In this document: positions 1 through 10,918 of the stretch, one piece after another
How the letters are laid out: each line of letters starts with the position of its first letter
How positions within the stretch are numbered: position 1 is the first letter of the stretch
Assembly: GCF_004337985.1 (NCBI RefSeq)
Contig: NC_043741.1
Span: 6,024,417-6,088,416, forward strand
DNA length: 64,000 nucleotides
Direction of reading: 5' to 3'
Source: Pyricularia pennisetigena
Lineage: Eukaryota > Ascomycota > Sordariomycetes > Magnaporthales > Pyriculariaceae
Position numbers and translations under genes: made by a program
Notes under the pieces: generated by a model
Told to the model about the DNA's origin: nothing
Databases searched by the model: none
Seen by the model: the letters and a program-made list of their open reading frames with translations, nothing else

Positions 1-2063
1 GTCCACGAACGCAGTCTGGATACGGACTTCCTGCTGAGCATCATTCGTGATGTGCTCAAGCAGCGTCGTGATCTCAAACTGGTGCTCATGAGTGCAACAC
101 TCGACTCGGCCACCTTTGCCAGCTACTTCATCCAGGACGGCATTCGCGTCGGCCAGGTCGAGATCGCTGGTAGGACGTTCCCAGTAACTGACTACTACCT
201 GGACGACGTGATCCGCATGACGCAGTTCGGTACGGCAAACATTCGAGCAGATGCCGATCCAGTTGCCAAGGCAATCCAAAACCTCGGCACTCGCATCAAC
301 TACCAGCTGCTCGTCGAGACGACCGAGGCCATTGACAACGAGTTGTCTCTTGCCCAAAAATCGGGGGGTATTCTCATTTTCCTTCCAGGGGTAGCCGAAA
401 TAAACAGGGCATGCAGCATGCTACGGTCCCTAAACTGTCTGCACGTCCTCCCGCTGCATGCCTCCCTCGAGACAAAAGAGCAGCGCAAGGTCTTTGCCCC
501 GCCGCCCTCCGGTAAGCGCAAGGTTGTCGTGGCGACCAACGTGGCCGAGACTTCCATCACCATTGATGACATCATCGTCGTCGTGGACACGGGCAAGGTC
601 AAGGAGACGAGCTACGATGCCGCCAACAACATGCGTCGGCTCGAGGAGACTTTTGCATCCCTAGCCGCGTGCAAGCAGCGTCGCGGCCGTGCAGGTCGTG
701 TTCAAGCCGGCGAGTGCTACAAGCTGTACACGCGCAAGCTCGAGTCCCAGATGGCAGAGCGCCCGGAGCCCGAGATGCGCCGTGTGCCGCTTGAACAGCT
801 ATGCCTTTCAGTCCGCGCCATGGGTATTGCCGACGTCAGGGGCTTCCTGGCCCGCGCGCCAACGCCGCCCGAGGCTGCCGCCGTGGAGGGTGCCATCACC
901 ATGCTGCGCCGCATGGGCTGTCTCGATGGCGAAGAGCTGACCGCTCTCGGCCGGCAGCTTGCCGCCATCCCGGCCGATTTGCGCTGCGGGAAGCTGATGG
1001 TCTACGGTGCCGTATTCGGCTGCCTAGAAGACTGCGTTTCCGTCGCCGCCCTCTTGAGCAGCGGCCGCGGCGTCTTTGTGTCGCCGCCGGAGAAGCGTGA
1101 CCAGGCCAGAGAGGCACGTGCAAAGTTCGCTGCCGGCGACGGCGACCTGCTCACTGACCTGCGCGCCTTCCAGGCCTGGGACGCCATGATGCGCGACCCG
1201 TCAGTACAGCAACGCCAGGTCCGCAGCTTTTGCGACGAGAACTTCCTCTCCTATCTCACCCTTTCCGACGTTGCTTCGGCCCGCACACAGTACTTTACGG
1301 CGCTCGTGGAGCTTGGCTTGGTCCGCCCCGGAGACGCCGGCTACTCCAACCGTGGTTCTCCTCCGTCTGCCCCAGAGGGAGCCGCCTCCAGCAAGTATCT
1401 CCTCCGTGCCCTCACCGCCTCCGCGTTTGCGCCTCAGATCGCCCGCATTCAATATCCCGACAAGAAGTTTGCGGCTTCCATGTCAGGCGCCGTCGAGATC
1501 GACCCCGAGGCCAAGACGATCCGTTATTACAACCAGGAGAACGGCAGGGTGTTTGTGCACCCTAGCAGCACTTTGTTTGACAGCCAGGGGTTCTCGGGCA
1601 ACGCCGCGTTCCTGTCCTACTTTTCCATCATCTCGACCTCCAAGGTCTTTATCAGAGACCTGACCCGTAAGTCCCATAACCTCGTGCATCCTCCTCCCTT
1701 GACACCAAGCTTTCCTCTAGCCCGGCGTACGTACACATTTCTGCAATGAACCCGCCACTAACGAAACCGGGCCTTTTTTTCTTCCTTTCTTTCTTTGCCA
1801 TGATCTTGTCAGCCTTCAATGCATATACCCTCCTGCTCTTCGCCGGTGCTATCGAGCTTGATACACTGGGCCGCGGGTTGGTGGTGGACGGTTGGCTACG
1901 GCTCCGCGGATGGGCGCGCATCGGCGTGCTCGTCTCGCGCCTCCGTGGCATGGTCGATGATGTAATAGCCCTCAAAGTCGACGATCCTTCTCTGAACCTT
2001 GCGGATAATGAAATCATCAGGGCGGTGGTCAAGTTGATTGAATTGGATGGCATGGATGCGTAA
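1..2063 (+). CDS. DEAH-box RNA helicase, C-terminal part (5' end outside window)
   Basis: ATP-dependent RNA helicase of the DEAH/DHX group, closest in style to the DHX29/DHX57/YLR419W branch. The window opens inside motif II (VHERSLDTDF, remnant of a DEVH box). Motif III SAT follows at nt 91-99, then ILIFLPG (motif IV region), ATNVAETSITIDD (motif V) and QRRGRAGR (motif VI, about nt 676-699), followed by the winged-helix/ratchet (HA2) region and the C-terminal OB fold. Exons are 1-1666 and 1813-2063. The 146-nt intron (gtaagt...gtcag) is required because the spliced junction restores RDLTPFNAYTLLLFAG, the conserved OB-fold motif, whereas read-through ends in a low-quality tail at 1749. Stop at 2061-2063. 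Roughly 638 residues are visible; the N-terminal half and motifs I/Ia lie upstream. The general family is certain, the exact orthologue less so. Confidence 0.93.
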
Positions 2064-3162
2064 AAAGAGGTACTACCATCATAGCACGGAATAGATAAAA
2101 AGTTTGATAGGTTGCCTGCTTGGTTTGGTCGAATTTGATGTGACAAAATACACTCTCTCTTCAGCACTTGAGAGAAACACCATGGCAATCAGGATATCAC
2201 ACAGTCTCGACATCAACTGGCACAAGAACTTGTACAAAATCATCTTGATTAGTGTCGCGGTCCCCAATAGAGATTGAAAACTAGATACGCCGTGCTATAG
2301 TAGTTCAATCTTGCCACAAACCACTTGGCTGTGACTTTTTCTGCCGAGGATTACGCCAAACCAATCGCGTGCTCTTTCATCCACTGCCGAGCCAAGGCTT
2401 GTCAGTCATGCACTAGCAATGACCTGATTGGCGTGCCCATACTCTGGGCCTTACGCCGCCTTTCCAGTTCTCCTCGTCCGACCGCTTCCGCCAGCCGAGA
2501 CTCGCCCACCGCCCGCTCTTCCGACTCACTGCACGATCTCATCGTCGCTGATCACAATCGTGAACCGATCCTCCCCTCGTGCGTCGTTTCGTCGTCAGAT
2601 CACAAAAGCGATAGAGGTCCGCCTACCACGCAGATCATCCTACCGAGGTGGCTTTACTGGGCCCGACATTTGAACCTCTCTTCTCAAGGGTTGGAGCTTT
2701 AAAGCAACCATTCAGACCCTTCTTTCTGTCCTGCATTAATATCACGTGTAGCGTCTTTTTCGCATACTAGGTAAATGGGCTGGAGCTTTCAAGCTACCAT
2801 AGGACCCTAAAGGCTCATGCCAAAAACGTCGAGCATGCTCCACGTCAACATTAAAAAAATCCTAATAAAACGCCAGGGGGGGAGGTGTAGTAGTATGGGT
2901 GTGGGGGATTCCAAGGCCAACAGACGACGTGTGCCGTGTTAAGCTATGTTGTAGGGGAATTGGTGTATTGGATAACGAGAGTGGCGTTGCTGCATTCTCA
3001 TCGCAGGAGGGGGGGTTTTTTTTCTTTAAAGGGGGTAGCAGCCAAGCGGCCGAAATACACAGTGGGCAGTTTTCTTGCCCCGTGCTTTCATGCGCTGCCC
3101 AGGTGTCGAAATTCGGGCCGAGATTATCAGCGGTCCCTTCAGTCGAACACGCCGTCGGCAGC
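2064..3162. other. intergenic region between convergent genes
   Basis: About 1.1 kb between the stop codons of the helicase and importin alpha, so it should hold both 3' UTRs and terminators. ORFs present (for example 2325-2702) have no recognisable domain and biased composition. I see no RNA gene or repeat beyond short A/T and G runs near 2850-3040. Confidence 0.6.
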
Positions 3163-5178
3163 TTACATGTCCATCGACTCGCCACCGTTGGCAAAGCTGA
3201 ACTGGTTTTGCTGCTGACCGCCGCTTGGGTTGCCAAAGCCAAAGGTTCCGTTGGGACCTTGAGCCGGTGCCGCATCGTCTGCGTTCTCGTCATCATCAGA
3301 GAAGTACTTCTCAATGATGTTGAAAGCCTTCATGTAAATCTCCTCGTTCGCATTCGTCTGGCACTCGTGGATCTTCTCCATGCCTCCGCACTCCTCAATA
3401 AACAAGGCGTAACGGTTGATAGAGTCCTGACCCTCGCCGGCGGCCTGCTTGTCAAGGTCGCCAACCTTGAGAATGTTTTCAAGACCGTCAAGAGCGACCT
3501 GGATTATCTTGTTGTCGGGGCAAGACAAAAGATCGCACAAAGGCTTGATGCAGCCCTGAGTGACAAGAAGCCTGATCTGGTCAGGCTTCTGCAGGCCACC
3601 AGATGTAGCGTTGCTGATGGCCCAGCAAGCCTCCTTCCTGGTCTTCAAATCGCCGTTGGACAGGAGGTGGATGAGCGGGGGAATGATGTTGGCGTCGATT
3701 ACCGACTGTATCTGGGCTGAGTTACCAGCGGTGATGTTGGAAATGGTCCAGCAGGCCTCCTTGCGGATGCCATCCTTGTTCGATCCAAGCAAGGAGAGCA
3801 AGCAAGGCAGAGCACCGCAGTTAATGATAACTTGCGTCTGCACATCATCGCCAGTGACAATGTTACCGACGGAGCGCAGGGCCGGGGTCTGGACCGAGGT
3901 GGACGCGTGCATGAGGAGCTCGACAAGCCTTCGGGGGATCCCGGCCTCAATAACAGCCTGAATCTTATCGTTGGAGCCATCAGAGAGGTAAGAAATAGCC
4001 CAGCATGCATCGATCAAAACCTCGTCATCCAAGGAGTAGACAAGCTTGGCGAGGACAGGAAGGGCCGGTGCAATCTGTATTCGTGTCAGTCGGCGGTCGG
4101 CCACACGAATATGGTCATGACTAAGACTAAAGAGGGAACATACCGTTGTCCAATCAGGCTGAGGAGTCTTTCCACGGCAGAAGTTGCTCAAAGTCCAGGT
4201 GGCATTGCGAAGCATGCTGAGCTTGCGGCTGTCGCCAAGCAAATTCAGCAGGGGCTTCAGTGCGCCACAGCTAAGAACGTAATCACGGCATTGCGGGCTG
4301 TCGCCGGCAATGTTGCCCAGAGCCCAGACGGCCTGTTCGCGGACGTCAGGCTCAGGGCTGCCGAGAAGCTCGACAAAAATAGGGACTGCACCGGCTTCGA
4401 TAACAACTTGTGTCTGTGTTGCTGAGCCGCTGGCAATGTTGGTCAAGGCCCAAGCAGCCTCGAACTGCACAAGCGTGTGTGGCGAACGGAGGAACTCGAC
4501 GAAACGGCTGACGACACCAGTCTTGATCACTTCTTCTATCGGAGGGTTTCGCTCCTTGGACAAGAGTTTTCTGAACTTGGTTGTTGCCTGAATCTGAGCA
4601 TCAATTGATTCGGAAAAGACACCTTGTACCATCTGAGGGAGATCCTCGTTGACCTAAAGGAGACGATGTTAGTCAAAGATGCGTATTAAGAATGTGAGCA
4701 GCGTTTGCAATCGTATAAATATGCTCGCTTGTGCCAAACCCCCCAAGTCAAAACCTCATAGGAACCAAAAGCTCAACTCAGAAACCGTCACTGCATAACA
4801 GCACCGTAGTATTGAGTGGCAATAAAACCGTTCCGATGGATTCTTAAGACACAAAGCGGTGAAGCAGGCAGAAGCTGGAAGATGGAAAAAAAAAAAAAAT
4901 TCGATATGCCATATTGGTCTTGAAAGAAAGAGTGTCGTGCATACCTGAGACTCGGTCGGAGCGGTATCATCGTCGCTGTCAGGAGCAGCACCGAGCGAAG
5001 CACCAGGACGGTCGGCGCCTGTGCCAATTCCTCTGCGCTTGGCAAGGTTTTCCTCGCGCTTCGCCTTCCTGATCTCGACTTGTTGCTCCTCTCGACGGCG
5101 GCGTAGCTCCTCGGGCTTGAACGTGTTCTTCGCCTTGAATTGAGTGCGCCTGTGCTCTGGGATGTAGCGCTCGGCCAT
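3163..5178 (-). CDS. importin subunit alpha (karyopherin alpha, Srp1-type)
   Basis: Nuclear import adaptor that binds classical basic NLS cargo and links it to importin beta. Exons on the minus strand: 5178-4945, 4653-4144 and 4074-3163, giving 551 residues, the usual fungal length. The first exon encodes an importin-beta-binding domain rich in Arg ([20 protein letters not shown], residues about 23-42). About ten armadillo repeats follow, with repeated [15 protein letters not shown] Trp-Asn signatures that line the NLS groove, and then an acidic C-terminus ending GGESMDM. The 291-nt first intron (GTATGC...TTTAG) and 69-nt second intron (GTATGT...ACAG) keep frame (phase 0 both). The start codon is the ATG of [11 protein letters not shown], the conserved N-terminus. 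The gene is divergent from POT1, sharing about 1.35 kb of upstream DNA. Confidence 0.97.
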
Positions 5179-6525
5179 GGTTGCGGTCCTGTAGTATGGA
5201 AGTTTGTTTTGAGAGACTAGTTGATGCTACTGAGGGAGGGGCGCAAATAGACAGGGCGCTCGCAGGACCCTGCAACGGCGGGGTAAAATCTGTGAGAGGT
5301 TGACTAAATAAGATACTGCGAAAACTAGAACGGTAGGTTCCTGTGTTGATTGTAGAACCAGTGAGGAAGCACAAGTGACTTTTTTTTCTCGTGAAAAGAG
5401 AAAGAAGCGTTGAATAAAAAAAAGTTCTTTTTTTTTATGTTTGGTAGGGGTGGGTGGAAAGTAAACGAAGAGATTGAAGATTTCGAGAAAGGTTGCTCCG
5501 GCAGAGACAAGTCAAACATTGTTCCTTCACCCAAACAGTCAAGTGTGGTGGCCTGAGGCATCAAACTGCCCCGCACCAATCTCTTCTATTGGACCCATTC
5601 CAACCAAGGGGGTGGCCAAATGGAGACATTTTGGGCACCAATAATGTTCGCAAGGCAAGACATTGACGACTTTGCTTTCACTTACAAGGACACATTGGTC
5701 TTGGAAGGGGCGTTTTATGATGCTGTTACTTCAGATGATGATTTGATGATATTTGGGCTAGAATGGCTCTCTTATAACGGGCATGGCCGACTGAGATGTG
5801 GCTCCAGACCGAGTACAGAAAATTGTCGCGGTGTGATGCTATTCGACAATCTGATCCATCAGACTAGACTCGTCTTGGTATTTTCACACTTGCAAATTGC
5901 GTCCACAGTAGGTGCAATCTTGCTACTAAGGCTATTTTGTAAGCGCAATTGATCATTTATCTGGCTGCAGGTCGACAAGAGAATGAAGTAGACCCCTGAG
6001 GGAAATTACGGTTTACTTCCATTGTATCCTAGCAACCTTGGGGACTTGTTTGGCAGACAAAGAAACTCTGAGTATCGATGTTACACGTAACGCAGGCAGA
6101 CGTTCAAGGGTAAGGTAGGGTCGCTTGAGTCGTACCTAGAATTTTGCTTGCCGGCATCAGTGGTTCGAACCAAGTACGACGTAAAGGAACGAAATGCTTG
6201 TGATAGTGGGACCACTTACATAATAGGGAATAGAAAGAACCTGGATGGTACACGTCGACTCTGACATCAGGTGACCGCGCGATCACTGACCTCAGTAAGC
6301 GCGTCTCAAGTTCCCCGCTTGCTTAACTAGCTTCTGACGCGACCTTTTCGTGTGCATATCGGAGAATTGCTTTCTTTATTTCACCTTCTACACTAAATTG
6401 AAGATCCCAACTGATGATGAAATCTACTTCAGCTCTCTCCTCCATATTCACCCATTCTTTAGCGGGCGCTACGTTGATCCGAATTTCCCAACCAGCCGGC
6501 CTTGCATTGTACCCAGATCACAACC
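5179..6525. promoter_or_regulatory. divergent intergenic region, importin alpha / POT1
   Basis: About 1.35 kb separating the two start codons, presumably with both promoters. Near POT1 it contains an ACGCG core at 6337-6341 and TTTTCGTG (reverse CACGAAAA, matching the yeast SCB core) at 6345-6352, about 175-190 nt upstream of the POT1 ATG. No coding sequence can be supported; an ORF at 5620-5952 lacks any recognisable feature. A palindromic GGTTCGAACC at about 6173 is not part of a foldable tRNA. Confidence 0.5.
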
Positions 6526-8914
6526 ATGTCAATGTCCAGGAAACCTCAAAAGTCGGCTGAGGCCCCACCGCCACCAAAGGGATGCGAGACCATTGAGGAT
6601 ATTCTGGATGGTGAGGTTCCGGTAGGAAAACTGATTGCAATTTGCGGCGTTGTCAAAGACTGCCGGCCACCAATACCCACTAGAGGTAAAGGTAAGCGCT
6701 GCTGCAAAGTATCACATGGTGCTATGCCATTGCGTGTGTGTATCGTGTGATGTCTGCGAAGCATCGCTAACATCATCTGTAAGATCACAAAATGACCGTG
6801 ACTGTGTTTGATCGTTCGACCCAGGATGATCAAAGGTCTATCGCCATCATCATTTTCCGTCCGATAGCCCAAATGCCGGAATTCAATGCAGGTGATGTTC
6901 TCTTGGCCTTCAGTGTAAAGGTAAAATCAAATCCATTGCATACCGCCCGTTCGTTTAAGCACTTGGCCATTCGAGCTTGAGACTGATGCATCCATGCAGG
7001 TTCAAGATTTTGGAGGGAACATCAGTATCATCTCGCATAACACCAGTTGCTTGTACGTCTACTCGGGTATCTTGCTCCCCAAGCCTTCGGACAGTCGGTC
7101 AGCAGCCGTGGCGCTCAAGTCAAACCCCAAGCCTCGCGGTCGTCCACCTTCTGAGAAGGAACATGCGTATGTATCGTATATGTATCACGATCTCGACAAG
7201 GACTGCATTCCGGATCAAGACACCTTTCAAGCGGAAGCGAACCTATCTATGAATATCAAGGACAAGTTCAGCACCCTCGATAATATCTCCGAAGGCAACT
7301 TCTATGACTTGATAGTGCAGCTGGTAAAGGATCCTTACGACATGGTCGGGACTCTTACATGTTATGTCACGGACTATACCACAAATAGTCGCTTCTTCGA
7401 TCAGACCACGGATGGCAAAGGTCGTGGTGGTGCCGAGAGAGACGATGACCCATACGGTTATACTGCAAAGTTCCAGACCAACAAAATCGAGCCTCCTTCG
7501 GCATGGCCCGGCCCCTATGGCCAAATGTCAATGCAGCTTACCTGCTGGGATCCACATGCTTCATATATCAAAGACAACAAGCTTGGTGCTGGCACCTGGG
7601 TCCGGTTACAAAACGTGCATATCAAGTACGGCAAAAATAGAAGCAACTTGGAGGGCTTTCTACGCGGAGACCAGAAATACCAAGAAAGGATCAAAGTCGA
7701 GATACTTGATGTCAACGAGGTCAGAGACGACCGTCTCAGAGAAGCTCTACGTCGCAAGGAAGAATACGAAAAACCAAACAAGCGCAAAAACCCGCACGAT
7801 CACAACACTCGAGTTCCTCAACAGGCTCAACCACGGCAAGGACCCGATTCTGCTCGGGGAAAGGAACAGCGGCAGGAAGATACACCCGCCGAAAACACTA
7901 ATCAGCGACGAAAGAGGCTGCGGGCGGAGAAGCACAGAGCTGCGGAACTCGCGCAGAAGCGCAAGGATGAGGAGGGACTAGGGCTGAACAGCTTAGGTGA
8001 GTCGAAAAGTTCGCAGGCAGCCAGCTCAAGTCCTTCAGACAACTGATCAAGCTACTCAAAACTCCGCACAGTCAGGTGCGAAAACTTGAGCCAGGAAGCA
8101 AGCTCGATATCGAGACTCGTGGAACCTGTGTACTATGAGACGAGCATCAATGGCCAGGAGCTGCGGTTTCAAATCCCCTTTACCAATGTCAACTACCGTA
8201 CAAACGTGCGCGTGGTAGACTTCCGCCCCGAGCGGCTCGAGGATTTTGCCATTTGCCGTCCCAAGTCCAGATATAGTGGTGAAATCAGTGATGAAAGCAG
8301 CCTGTCCGGCTTGGACGATGACGAAGACGCGTCCAATTGGGAATGGTGCTTCTGGTTGCAGGTGGAGGATGCCATGGCCTTCAAGAACCGGGGTAAACGG
8401 CCTGAAGAACGCGTCTGGGTGATGGTCGACAATCTGGGGGCGCAGTGTTTGACTTTAGATGACGCAGTAGAGTAAGTAATCGCCCGCGTCAGAGTTTTTC
8501 TTCTTTTTTTTTCTTTTTTTCTTTCTTTCGAAAAGCACGACAAAGGAGCCCAGGGCCAACTCGATTGCTAACCTCACTCCAAGTCTTCGACAAAATCCAG
8601 ATAACCTGGCGGCTCTGCGGGACAAATTGTCTATCCTCTGGGGGAACCTGGAAGAACTCAAGCGAGAGCGGTTGGAGAGTTGCCACGATGCTGCAAGACG
8701 CAGAAAGCACCTCACGATGCCGCCGCTCAGCTCCGAAGGAAATGGTACCCCTGCCGCGGACTTGATGAAGAATTTGTGCAACGACCCCTTCTCCTGTTGC
8801 ATAAAGCAATACGGCGTCAAAGAAAAGACCGACGATCCGAAAGAAGCTGATGCTGGCCCAGGCCGAAAATGGGTTCGTGTTTTTGGTTTGTTTGGGACCA
8901 AGATTTGTGCTTGA
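6526..8914 (+). CDS. pot1: protection of telomeres protein 1 (POT1)
   Basis: Single-stranded telomeric DNA-binding subunit of shelterin-type complexes; acts at chromosome ends. Five exons: 6526-6691, 6784-6920, 7000-7996, 8072-8471 and 8584-8914, giving 676 residues. Exons 1-3 carry the first OB fold (Telo_bind; DHKMTVTVFDRS, SCLYVYSG, ending with MYHDLD). Exon 3 continues into the POT1 second OB fold (FYDLIVQLVKDPYD...CYVTDYT, GTWVRLQNVHIKYG). Exon 4 holds a charged linker, then the C-terminal module beginning VRVVDFRP. Exon 5 has the family-like ending FSCCIKQYGV and FGLFGTKI. All junction phases agree (1, 0, 1, 2). The first in-frame ATG has a good context (acaaccATGTC); a second ATG follows two codons later. 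Intron 1 has two in-frame donors 6 nt apart. Longer than S. pombe Pot1, as is common in Pezizomycotina. Confidence 0.93.
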
Positions 8915-9180
8915 ATAGGGGCTTGGATGAGTTCATGATCACTTGTTCTTTTTGTTGTTGTAAGTTATGCGCTGTTCATGTATATTATTGATAGCCTCAT
9001 GGCAGGCCCATGGCCACATCTATCCAGTCCATTCTACCTGCGTAGTCTATTTTACTGCCATTTGGCAATCATTATTCTTTTCCCTTGTAGGCGGTTACTG
9101 TTGAGCCCGCCTAAAGGCCTTCAGACCCAATGGCTGTTACAATCAAACGAGAATTTACATTGTATATGCGATTCACCCCA

Positions 9181-10747
9181 TTAGACCTTCTCGTCAACCT
9201 CGGACTTGGGAAGGGGGTTGGGCCTCGCCCCAAACGCAATGACACCAGAAACAAGAGCAAGGGCACCAGCCCACGCCTGCGCAGGCATGAAGCCGTTGCC
9301 ACCCCCGCGGGCGGCAGCGTCGACGATGGCCGCGGCGATGGGCGGGCCGACGAGGGTGGCCAGGGCGGCAAAGACGCAGAGCATGCCGTAGCGGACGCCA
9401 AGCCTCTTGGGGTCCGGGGTGATGCTGATGAGCGCCCCGGGCCATACGCTCTGGGAGGCTCCGTTGACAACTCCGAAGCCAACGGCGAAGATGTACATGT
9501 CCACGGACGTGCTCGCGGCTATCCATGCCAGGAGCGACGCGCCGACGAGGAGCGTAGTGATGGCAAACATGTTCACGGGCCCGAGGATGCGAGGGAAGCG
9601 GTCTGCGATCATTCCGGACAGGGGACGGATGGGGATGCCCACGGCCGAGTTGATCATGAGAAGGGCCACGCACGTGGTCGGGGACATTTGTGCTACTTGT
9701 TGAGCAATTACCGTCAACTGTGGCGCGTCGGTGGTTAGCTAAGTTCTCTTTATTTCCCCCCCATATGGAGGAAAACAGAAAAGGGGGNNNNNNNNNNNNN
9801 NNNNNNNNNNNNNNNNNNNNNNNNNNNNNNNNNNNNNNNNNNNNNNNNNNNNNNNNNNNNNNNNNNNNNNNNNNNNNNNNNNNNNNNNNNNNNNNNNNNN
9901 NNNNNNNNNNNNNNNNNNNNNNNNNNNNNNNNNNNNNNNNNNNNNNNNNNNNNNNNNNNNNNNNNNNNNNNNNNNNNNNNNNNNNNNNNNNNNNNNNNNN
10001 NNNNNNNNNNNNNNNNNNNNNNNNNNNNNNNNNNNNNNNNNNNNNNNNNNNNNNNNNNNNNNNNNNNNNNNNNNNNNNNNNNNNNNNNNNNNNNNNNNNN
10101 NNNNNNNNNNNNNNNNNNNNNNNNNNNNNNNNNNNNNNNNNNNNNNNNATTCCAGCTCAACATATGAAATATTAAACTCACGATCGCTTGGTGTCAAAAT
10201 AAGAGTTAACAACTGTCAACGTTGGGGTCGTGATCAGACCGAGTCCCAAGCCAGTGCAAAGACCCTGGGCCAGCAGGATCTGCCAGTACTTGACAGCCCA
10301 GCTGGTAGCCAAGGTGCCCACCACCACGAACACAGAGCCGACTGAGACCGTCGACCGGATATACCCAGCGTCAGCGAGCCTGCCCGCGACGACGCAGAGC
10401 GCATAGGCCAGGAACGTCTGCACGCTACCGACCCAGGCGACCTGGCTGCCCGGCAGGCCGAGGTTGCTGACGTAGTGCAGCTGGTACATGCCAAATGTTG
10501 CAGGATAACCCCATCCGACGGCGTTCATGAGGAAGCCCGCGAGGACCTGCGCCCAGGCCACAACACCTCCGTCTGGGCATGTTGGAGCGGCCAAGGCAAG
10601 CTTTGTGGTTGAAGAATATGGAGTGCTTGTGTTGCTGGTGGGGACTGATGGGTACAAGCTGGTTGCTTCATGGCCAGCTGTGTCGTACTCCGGGACTGGG
10701 ACAACGGCCACAACGGTCGTGTTATCATTCTTGCTTGGCAGAGTCAT
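9181..10747 (-). CDS. MFS monocarboxylate-type transporter, interrupted by assembly gap
   Basis: Plasma-membrane-type major facilitator of the fungal monocarboxylate porter (MCT/SLC16-like) group. Exon 1 is 10747-10182 on the minus strand: a cytosolic N-tail, then PDGGVVAWAQVLAGF (family signature), GWGYPATFGMYQ, GRLADAG and further membrane helices to YFDTKRS, ending at a GTGAGT donor in phase 2. The last exon is 9717-9181: SAVGIPIRPLSGMIADRFPR, VVNGASQSVWPGALISITPDPKRLGVRYGM and an ending PLPKSEVDEKV. It is preceded by a good branch site and cgccacag acceptor. The middle (roughly TM4 to TM7) falls in the N run at 9788-10148, so the protein cannot be completed and further exons inside the gap are likely. 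Substrate unknown; homologues carry carboxylates or related small molecules. A TATA element lies at 10910-10918. Confidence 0.85.
9788..10148. other. assembly gap (361 N)
   Basis: Run of 361 N inside the MFS transporter gene. The left flank ends in a G run after AT-rich intron-like sequence, the right flank starts within the intron that follows exon 1. The two flanks show no shared sequence, so a genuine missing piece including coding sequence is likely. Confidence 0.99.
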
Positions 10748-10909
10748 TTTTTTTATGGATAAGGGGAGATTGAATGCACGCAGAGTACACCAACTCGTGT
10801 CCTTTTATGTATGACGGGAAAGATCCTTTACGGATGAAGATGAGATGATATAAAAGTGCTTGTTTCACACAAAAGCTCAAACGAACCTCGATAGATGCGG
10901 GATCAAGAC

Positions 10910-10918
10910 CTATTTATA
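10910..10918 (-). promoter_or_regulatory. TATA box of the MFS transporter
   Basis: TATAAATAG on the minus strand, about 160 nt upstream of the ATG at 10747. Exact match to the TATA consensus and plausible distance for a filamentous fungus with a short leader. Confidence 0.55.

Noticed and set aside
2899..3720. 273-codon plus-strand ORF
   Set aside because: Antisense to the importin alpha 3' exon, which has clear armadillo repeats.
6130..6190. tRNA-like string with GGTTCGAACC and flanking GTCGTAC/GTACGAC
   Set aside because: The outer arms pair but only 52 nt apart, there is no A-box or anticodon arm, and the T-stem does not pair.
9130..9738. Plus-strand ORF opposite the MFS transporter
   Set aside because: Antisense shadow; the minus strand has clear MFS motifs.
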